Source: a bacterium (lineage in GTDB: Bacteria > Patescibacteriota > WWE3 > 2-01-FULL-39-13 > JAQBTZ01). Taken from it: a stretch of 10,240 nt of DNA. Both the position numbers and the translations under genes were made by a program. Under the pieces are notes generated by a model, which saw nothing but the letters and a program-made list of their open reading frames with translations, was not told the origin of the DNA and ran no database searches. The stretch spans positions 1-10,240 of the forward strand of contig JAQBTZ010000016.1 of NCBI GenBank assembly GCA_027624675.1, read 5' to 3'. Every line of letters starts with the position of its first letter. Position 1 is the first letter of the stretch. Shown here piece by piece: positions 5,256-10,240 of the stretch.

Positions 5256-6638
5256 ATGAAACTGTCTAATCTAAAAATTAAACCAGTACCTATTGCACCA
5301 GCTTTAAAAAATTTGCTTGGGCCAAGCTTTATAATATTAGGTTTAGGACTTGGCAGTGGTGAGGTTATTTTATGGCCATATTTATCAAGTAATTATGGGC
5401 TAGGAATAATCTGGGGTGCAGTTTTAGGAATTACCTTTCAATACTTTATTAATATGGAAATTAGCAGATACTCGTTAATTAATGGCGAGAGTATATTTGT
5501 TGGTTTTGCCAGAAAATTTAAGGCACTCCCCTACTGGTTTTTATTTTCAACCTTTTTACCCTGGATATGGCCAGGGATAATTGCATCAAGTGCTACTGTA
5601 TTAGCTCACGTTTTTGGTCTGGATTTTAAGCTTGTGGCAGTGTTAATGCTTATCTTGATTGGTTTAATACTTTCTTTAGGACCAATTTTATATAAAACTG
5701 TAGAGACATTTCAAAAGGTGGTAATTGGAATTGGTGTGCCATCGATATTTTTACTTTCTATTTTTTTAGCAGGCAGAGCTGATTTTACAGCTTTAGGGCA
5801 AGGAATATTTGGATTTGGTAGTAATTACTACTTATTGCCAATTGGTATCCCTATAGCCTCATTTTTAGCAGCACTTGCCTACTCTGGTGCTGGAGGGAAT
5901 CTTAATCTTGCCCAATCTTTTTATATTAAAGAAAAAGGGTATGGTATGGGCAAATATGCTGGTAAAATTTCAAGCCTTATTACAGGTAAAACTGAGGATA
6001 TAAATTTAACAGGTGCAACTTTTGAGATAAATGATGAAAATGTTAGTGCAATTAATTTATGGTGGAAAAGAATAAATATTGAACATTTTTTAGTTTTTTG
6101 GTTAACAGGGCTTATTACAATTTTACTATTAAGTTTGCTTGCCTACTCAACAGTATTTGGTAATCCAGAAAACATTACAGGCATTAGTTTTGTAATAAAC
6201 GAGGCTAAACAAATTTCGTTATTAACTTTTCCTTTTATTGGGACTTTCTTTTTATTATTAGTGTCGCTAATGCTATTTGCCACACAGATGACAGTGCTAG
6301 ATGCAACAACAAGGATTATTACAGAAAACGTATTACTCATTAAAAACTCTGTAAAATCAAAAGTTAACAATTGGTATTATGCTATTTTGTGGATTCAGAT
6401 TTTAACTGGAATTTGTGTAATGTTATTTGGGATTAGCGAGCCATTAAAACTGCTTGTAATCTCTGCAGTACTTAATGCCTTTGCAATGTTTGTACACACA
6501 GGTTTAACTTTATGGGTTAACAAAACATTACTACATAAGTTACTACAACCATCGGTAGCTAGAACTATAGCAATAATCTTAGCCTTTCTGTTTTATGGAG
6601 GGTTTAGTCTTTATACCTTAATTGTTTATTTAAGGTAG
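5256..6638 (+). CDS. Nramp (SLC11)-related membrane transporter without canonical metal-site motifs
   Basis: This 460-residue protein has about 11-12 membrane segments with the LeuT/APC-type organisation of Nramp proteins. The first segment holds the unwound stretch LGLGLGSGEVILWP (28-41), and QYFINMEISRYSLINGES (62-79) matches the third-helix region of Nramp relatives. In classical Nramp, TM1 carries DPGN and TM6 carries MPH, which bind Mn or Fe. Here TM1 reads GSGE and TM6 (about 200-220) reads LAYSGAGGNLNLAQ, so Asp, Met and His are missing. The substrate is therefore probably not a classical transition-metal ion. A soluble loop at 221-265 is longer than usual. The gene ends one base before the stop codon of the convergent carboxypeptidase, with no terminator between. 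Family confident, substrate open. Confidence 0.8.
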   Translation: MKLSNLKIKPVPIAPALKNLLGPSFIILGLGLGSGEVILWPYLSSNYGLGIIWGAVLGITFQYFINMEISRYSLINGESIFVGFARKFKALPYWFLFSTFLPWIWPGIIASSATVLAHVFGLDFKLVAVLMLILIGLILSLGPILYKTVETFQKVVIGIGVPSIFLLSIFLAGRADFTALGQGIFGFGSNYYLLPIGIPIASFLAALAYSGAGGNLNLAQSFYIKEKGYGMGKYAGKISSLITGKTEDINLTGATFEINDENVSAINLWWKRINIEHFLVFWLTGLITILLLSLLAYSTVFGNPENITGISFVINEAKQISLLTFPFIGTFFLLLVSLMLFATQMTVLDATTRIITENVLLIKNSVKSKVNNWYYAILWIQILTGICVMLFGISEPLKLLVISAVLNAFAMFVHTGLTLWVNKTLLHKLLQPSVARTIAIILAFLFYGGFSLYTLIVYLR

Positions 6639-6639
6639 A

Positions 6640-7575
6640 TTATTCTATCATCCCCATTGCATAATCCAACATGTACGTAATATCAGCTTTTCTGTTATCA
6701 CTATTTAGTACAATTGCTATTACCTCTTTTCCGTTTACAGTTGCATATACAATCATACAAAGTCCTGCCTCAGGAGTATAACCAGTTTTCAAACCTTTTA
6801 CATTGCTGTATTCGAGCATAAAGTTTTGGTTATAAAGTGTTTGTTCGTGATGGTTTTGGTTGCCCGCTATATAATATTCTTTGCTTTCTGCAATCTGCTT
6901 TATTAAGGGGTAATTTTTTAAAGCATACCTAGACATAATCAAAACATCTTTTATATTGCTTTCTTGAAACTCGTTTTCCTCTTGTAACCCAGATGGGTTT
7001 GAGAAAGTAGTGTTTTCCATTCCAATCTCTTTTGCTTTTAAGTTCATTAACTTAACAAATTCTTTGTAATCCCCTTTCTTTGTTTCTTCTGCAAGTGCAA
7101 ATGCGGTGTCGTTTCCAGATGGAAGGAATAATCCATACAGCATCTGTTCTAAAGTATATTTTTCAGCTTCTAAAATCCCCATGCTATCTTCTTCAATCTC
7201 GCTTGCCTGCTTGGATATAACAAAAGTTTTATCTGATCTATAATTATCAATACTAATTATTGCTGTCATTACCTTAACCATGCTGGCAATTGGCCCTTTA
7301 TATTCTGCATTTTTAATAAATACTAAATTATCATCCGTAAGGTTATATACAAGTCCTGATTTTCCATTGATCTCTATATTATTAGGTTTATCTGAAAAGT
7401 TTGGAGTCCAAAGATCAGTATTTACGTAGCTATTACTGTTGGTCAATGTTTTTAAAGGTGAAATCGTACTACTTGTAATCTCAAAATCTGCAAAGATATT
7501 GTTAGGGTTTATAAAATAAATAGTTACAAAAGTTAACAATAATATTGGCAGGATGATTGAGAGAATTTTTATCAC
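6640..7575 (-). CDS. D-alanyl-D-alanine carboxypeptidase (peptidase S11, DacA-like), membrane-anchored
   Basis: This serine peptidase trims the terminal D-Ala from peptidoglycan stem peptides outside the membrane. All three penicillin-binding motifs are present: SMVK (98-101) with nucleophile Ser98 and Lys101, SGN (153-155), and KTGYT (263-267). Residues 4-22 form a hydrophobic segment with no clear signal-peptidase site, so the protein is probably tethered by its N-terminus. At 311 residues it ends shortly after the catalytic domain. It lacks the beta-rich C-terminal domain and amphipathic anchor of PBP5-type enzymes, and the N-terminal anchor may replace that tether. The start is GTG; an overlapping ATG (7575-7577) is followed at once by TGA and cannot be used. 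The promoter region is shared with the divergent gene at 7649. Confidence 0.92.
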   Translation of the reverse strand: MIKILSIILPILLLTFVTIYFINPNNIFADFEITSSTISPLKTLTNSNSYVNTDLWTPNFSDKPNNIEINGKSGLVYNLTDDNLVFIKNAEYKGPIASMVKVMTAIISIDNYRSDKTFVISKQASEIEEDSMGILEAEKYTLEQMLYGLFLPSGNDTAFALAEETKKGDYKEFVKLMNLKAKEIGMENTTFSNPSGLQEENEFQESNIKDVLIMSRYALKNYPLIKQIAESKEYYIAGNQNHHEQTLYNQNFMLEYSNVKGLKTGYTPEAGLCMIVYATVNGKEVIAIVLNSDNRKADITYMLDYAMGMIE

Positions 7576-7583
7576 ATAAATAT

Positions 7584-7589
7584 AATATA
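7584..7589 (-). promoter_or_regulatory. possible -10 box of the carboxypeptidase gene
   Basis: TATATT on the minus strand lies 8 nt before the GTG start. TATTAT shifted by two bases is an alternative. There is no Shine-Dalgarno, which is consistent with a leaderless transcript. Confidence 0.33.
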
Positions 7590-7615
7590 AAACTTTGTTC
7601 CTTAATTCTAGTAAA

Positions 7616-7643
7616 AAAGTATATAATTAGTATAATATACTTT
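7616..7643. promoter_or_regulatory. inverted repeat over the -10 of the 531-residue protein gene
   Basis: AAAGTATAT (7616-7624) and ATATACTTT (7635-7643) are perfect 9-base inverted arms with a 10-base spacer. They enclose TATAAT (7631-7636), the likely -10 of the gene at 7649, whose ATG follows 12 nt later. The arm spacing is about two helical turns centre to centre, so this could be a dimer-binding operator. AT-rich chance symmetry is the alternative. Confidence 0.4.
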
Positions 7644-7648
7644 ATTCT

Positions 7649-9244
7649 ATGATTGATTTACAGAAACGCATTAATTACGAAGAGTTTTTAGATAGCTACA
7701 AACAGATTAAACTTACACTTGATACTTCAGAATCAGCAGAAACTGTTGAGGTTAGCAAAGCTATATCTGCACTTGCTTTAGCCTATGAAAAGGTTAGAAA
7801 TGTTATAGATTATAAGGACGAACATTTAATCAGAAGATTTGCAATTGAAAGAGAGTTAAAGCGACTTTTTTTACAAGAGGATACATCTACATCTGCAGAA
7901 AGAATTGTAAAAACATTAATTAGAGGAAATTATCTACAAAATGTTTCTGTTCCAGTTTCTAAAGTTACCCAGCTACAACAAACCTTAATTAAGTACGAAC
8001 ACTTAAGAAATACAGCCTCTCAAAGGGTAATGCTTACGCCAAAGCTAGATAAAACAACAGAGTATGTTATCGAGCTTGCAAGCTTAGAGATTGAAAAATT
8101 ACTAGTTCCAACTTATGCACCAGAAATTCCTTCGGTTTATATGGCATCAGTTTTGGAAAAAAATATCGAACTTGAGGAAATTGGAAGTTATGACATATGG
8201 CCAGTACTAGTTGCAAGTGCTCATAGAGCAATTCACAACTCTGATTCATCAACGATACGTTTTTTTACATTTATTTTATTAAATCCACAATGGGCAAATT
8301 TGGATTTAGAGCAAGTAAAAGCACTTAATCTAGATAAGATTAAAACAGAGATAGAGTTTCTTACAAATAATCCAGCATTTGATAAAGCATTACTATTATT
8401 TCGAAAACATGCACCAACATTTAGGGCGCTTGAAAAAGTGATGTTAGATAATGTAGATGATTTAGATGTTTTAGTAGAAGAAGATCCATTACTTAGAAAA
8501 ACTCAGGTTTTCTTGAAAAAAGTTTACTCTACAACAAGGGAAAAGTTAAACCGTAGACTAACCCGAAGCATTATTTATATTGTCATTACTAAAATGGCAC
8601 TGGCTTTAATCTTAGAGTTGCCTATTGATAGATACTTAGAAGGAAGAATTAATCCGATTTCATTAATTATTAATATCGTTACACCACCACTAATATTATT
8701 TTTTATCGCACTTGCAGTAAAAGCACCAAATGATAGTGATATTACAAATTTACTTAAGGTTGTAAAACAGTTATTTGATACTAATTCAATCTTGCCTGAA
8801 AATAAAAAGATTCAAATTTCGTTTAATAAAAAGGGTAGAACATTTGTAGATTATATTTTCTTTGGATTTTACGCCTTGCTTACAATCTTACTTGTTTGGG
8901 TTAGCTATTCTATTTTAAATGCAATTGGTTATAACTTTGCAAGCTATATTATTTTCTTGTTCTTTCTATCAGTTGTTAGTTACTTTGGGTATACAATAGC
9001 AAGCTCTGCTGCAGAGTATAAGGTTAGAAATTTAAATGAAGGAGGGTTTTTGACTTTTCTAGGAGATACACTTAGCTTACCGGTAATTAGAATGGGCAGA
9101 AAATTATCACAAGGTGTTTCAAAGATTAATCTATTTGTTTTTATCCTTGATTTTATAATCGAGTCACCATTTAAGTTATTGGTTGAATTTTTAGAGCAAT
9201 GGTTAGGATACGTAAGGGAAAAACGAGAAGAGACAATCGCCTGA
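7649..9244 (+). CDS. 531-residue integral membrane protein of unknown function
   Basis: The first 300 residues are mostly helical, charged and probably cytoplasmic, with no motif I recognise. They are followed by membrane segments at about 306-324, 335-357, 401-423 and 429-449. A further hydrophobic, possibly membrane-lying stretch is at 493-515, before a charged tail (REKREE). The loop 358-400 is basic. The layout, a large helical soluble domain followed by four membrane helices, suggests a scaffold, sensor or membrane-remodelling role, but nothing decides between them. It is transcribed divergently from the cell-wall carboxypeptidase, with starts 73 nt apart, so a cell-envelope role is a reasonable guess. 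The ATG is supported by TATAAT 12 nt upstream; there is no Shine-Dalgarno. Confidence 0.82.
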   Translation: MIDLQKRINYEEFLDSYKQIKLTLDTSESAETVEVSKAISALALAYEKVRNVIDYKDEHLIRRFAIERELKRLFLQEDTSTSAERIVKTLIRGNYLQNVSVPVSKVTQLQQTLIKYEHLRNTASQRVMLTPKLDKTTEYVIELASLEIEKLLVPTYAPEIPSVYMASVLEKNIELEEIGSYDIWPVLVASAHRAIHNSDSSTIRFFTFILLNPQWANLDLEQVKALNLDKIKTEIEFLTNNPAFDKALLLFRKHAPTFRALEKVMLDNVDDLDVLVEEDPLLRKTQVFLKKVYSTTREKLNRRLTRSIIYIVITKMALALILELPIDRYLEGRINPISLIINIVTPPLILFFIALAVKAPNDSDITNLLKVVKQLFDTNSILPENKKIQISFNKKGRTFVDYIFFGFYALLTILLVWVSYSILNAIGYNFASYIIFLFFLSVVSYFGYTIASSAAEYKVRNLNEGGFLTFLGDTLSLPVIRMGRKLSQGVSKINLFVFILDFIIESPFKLLVEFLEQWLGYVREKREETIA

Positions 9245-9284
9245 TTTTTTCTACTAACTTTTTCATCAACAAAGGAGAACAAAG

Positions 9285-9467
9285 GTGAAACACAAAAAAG
9301 GCGTTATCCAACAAGTTGCAGGGGCAATGGCTGTGGCCGTGATGCAGGCAGGCATTGATTCAGGGCGAATTACAGAGATCACTATTCCTTCGTTAAATCT
9401 CGTGATTCCTGTATCACCCAAGACAGAGACAGAGAATGAAAAGGAGACGGAAGATGGCAAAGAGTAA
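9285..9467 (+). CDS. small protein, 60 residues, GC-rich gene with strong Shine-Dalgarno
   Basis: The start is GTG at 9285, fixed by AAAGGAG (9271-9277) with 7-nt spacing, much stronger than the initiation signals of the large genes nearby. The peptide has a basic start (MKHKKG), an amphipathic or hydrophobic middle (VIQQVAGAMAVAVMQAG, then ITIPSLNLVIPV) and a very acidic, lysine- and glutamate-rich tail. I recognise no family. GC is about 55% over 9301-9360, whereas most of the window is near one third, and codons such as GCC, CTC and CAG appear. This suggests recent acquisition or an unusually selected gene. It overlaps the next small gene by 14 nt, so the two are probably translated together. 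Confidence 0.62.
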   Translation: MKHKKGVIQQVAGAMAVAVMQAGIDSGRITEITIPSLNLVIPVSPKTETENEKETEDGKE

Positions 9468-9630
9468 CCAAGGTTCTACTAAGCCTTATCTTGTTCATGC
9501 TAAGAATGGTGTGACTTAGCTTGTACTTGCGTTTGAGTCTAGCTTTTTTGAACACTACCAACAATCGGTAGCAAAAGACGAGCAAGAAAAGAAGATAGGT
9601 GATTCACAAGAGCCTAAAGAAGAAGACTAA
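9454..9630 (+). pseudogene. small gene interrupted by an in-frame TAG (58 residues if read through)
   Basis: The ATG at 9454 has AAGGAG at 9441-9446 with 7-nt spacing. The frame encodes MAKSNQGSTKPYLVHAKNGVT, then TAG at 9517-9519, then continues for 36 sense codons (LVLAFESSFFEHYQQSVAKD and on) to TAA at 9628-9630. The second half keeps coding-like composition and ends in an acidic KEEED-type tail like the preceding gene, which suggests one ORF with a nonsense change (TGG or CAG to TAG are single-step options). Alternatives are a genuine 21-residue peptide, amber read-through or a base error. No start codon with a ribosome site serves the second half alone. A strong terminator follows, so the pair is a defined transcription-unit end. 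Function unknown. Confidence 0.55.
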
Positions 9631-9650
9631 CGATTTATTCAATCTACACT

Positions 9651-9689
9651 GAACCCAATTTAATCACCAGATTGGGTTCTTTTATTTTC
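9651..9689 (+). terminator. intrinsic terminator
   Basis: GAACCCAAT (9651-9659) and ATTGGGTTC (9671-9679) form a perfect 9-bp stem with an 11-nt loop, followed at once by TTTTATTTT. It ends transcription of the small-gene pair. On the minus strand no T-run follows the stem, so it is mainly one-directional, even though the Nudix gene ends at 9682 within it. Confidence 0.88.
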
Positions 9690-10215
9690 TTAGTAAGGGC
9701 TTAAGAGCATCTTTATAACTTGGGTGTTGTTGCATTAAATTATTTGCTTCTTTTATATCCATCCATCTCGCATCAGAAAATTCTCGTTTTTCATAAGGAA
9801 AATTGATCATTTCTGGCACGTTAAGTAGGTAATATAAATCCCAGTGTTTCGTACAAACAGGATTATTAAAAATATCAATAGTAGTCATGTTAAATAGTTC
9901 TAAATCTGTAGGTTTTGCAGTATATTGCAATTCTTCTTTTATCTCTCTAACTGCTGTTTCTAATGGTGTTTCATTCGCATCTATGTGGCCTCCAGGAGGA
10001 ATCCACAAATTAGCCTTAATATGGTGTCCCATAAAAATGCTGGAGGATTTTGTATGAATAGGCACGAAAAAGGCGCAAAAATGGTCTGAGATACCTTCAT
10101 CTCTGATAATTAAATCATTTCCATTTAGGCGTTTCTCAAAATTATTTATTAATTCTAAATTAATATAATCTTTCTTCTTTAGCTTATTTAGTTCAGTTTG
10201 TATTGCATTTTTCAT
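9682..10215 (-). CDS. Nudix hydrolase
   Basis: Nudix enzymes hydrolyse nucleoside diphosphates linked to another group, with Mg bound by the Nudix-box glutamates. The box Gx5Ex7REUxEExGU is present as GHIDANE (76-82) and REIKEELQ (90-97). Only the near-terminal Gly is replaced, by Gln97, and the catalytic Glu91, Glu94 and Glu95 are kept. The protein has 177 residues, with an N-terminal helical extension (about 1-35) before the strand DHFCAFFVPI. WIPPGGHID (71-79) and the downstream KHWDLYYLL resemble family members in the broad ADP-ribose, dNTP or coenzyme-clearing group, but specificity cannot be read from sequence. The start is well defined: AGGAG on the minus strand (10221-10225), 5 nt before the ATG. 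It is transcribed towards the small-gene pair. Confidence 0.93.
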   Translation of the reverse strand: MKNAIQTELNKLKKKDYINLELINNFEKRLNGNDLIIRDEGISDHFCAFFVPIHTKSSSIFMGHHIKANLWIPPGGHIDANETPLETAVREIKEELQYTAKPTDLELFNMTTIDIFNNPVCTKHWDLYYLLNVPEMINFPYEKREFSDARWMDIKEANNLMQQHPSYKDALKPLLRK

Positions 10216-10220
10216 AATTA

Positions 10221-10225
10221 CTCCT
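10221..10225 (-). promoter_or_regulatory. Shine-Dalgarno of the Nudix gene
   Basis: AGGAG on the minus strand with 5-nt spacing to the ATG. It stands out because most large genes in this window have no such site. Confidence 0.7.
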
Positions 10226-10240
10226 TACATTTCCATATAG

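Noticed and set aside
9266..9585. Two minus-strand open frames (60-70 codons) opposite the small-gene pair
   Set aside because: They lie opposite genes with strong Shine-Dalgarno sites, have no ribosome sites of their own, and the terminator points the other way.
1..10240. CRISPR array or prophage
   Set aside because: No regularly spaced repeats and no structural, integrase or packaging genes are visible.

Overview
This is a gene-dense, strongly AT-rich stretch of a bacterial chromosome. Short genes and tight spacing, tRNA genes with encoded CCA ends, few Shine-Dalgarno sites and several genes of the 'small membrane or secreted protein of unknown function' kind suggest a reduced genome, most likely Patescibacteria (Candidate Phyla Radiation). 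That placement is inference from style and protein flavour; no rRNA or other phylogenetic marker lies in the window.

Layout. 57-1112 is a divergent IMP dehydrogenase/GMP reductase family enzyme without CBS domains. 1176-1250 is tRNA-Gly(TCC) and 1442-1518 is tRNA-Pro(TGG). A tiny mobile-element-like unit (about 1519-1930) sits exactly at the 3' end of tRNA-Pro. It carries one gene, a 91-residue GIY-YIG endonuclease, has inverted repeats at its ends, and is bounded by an 18-bp direct repeat of the tRNA 3' end, so the tRNA stays intact. Next come a doubtful 40-codon ORF, a Fic-domain AMP-transferase (2129-2881), a membrane-anchored extracytoplasmic protein (2901-3575) and a lipoprotein (3593-4135). 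4217-4837 is an MntA/HepT (nucleotidyltransferase/HEPN RNase) toxin-antitoxin pair in which both genes are frameshifted near their 5' ends, the first by a perfect 10-bp tandem duplication. A 67-residue membrane protein, an Nramp-related transporter (5256-6638), a convergent D-Ala-D-Ala carboxypeptidase (6640-7575, minus) and a divergent 531-residue membrane protein (7649-9244) follow. 9285-9630 holds two overlapping small genes with strong Shine-Dalgarno sites and higher GC than their surroundings; the second has an in-frame TAG. A clear intrinsic terminator and a minus-strand Nudix hydrolase (9682-10215) close the window.

How it fits together. Housekeeping functions (purine nucleotide conversion, two tRNAs, peptidoglycan trimming, transport, nucleotide clean-up) are interspersed with small selfish or defence-like modules: the GIY-YIG element, Fic, the decayed MntA/HepT pair and the GC-rich small-gene pair. 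Many starts have a -10-like hexamer only 5-12 nt upstream and no Shine-Dalgarno, which suggests leaderless transcripts. The first gene, the GC-rich pair and the Nudix gene have clear Shine-Dalgarno sites instead. The most unusual object is the GIY-YIG unit at tRNA-Pro.
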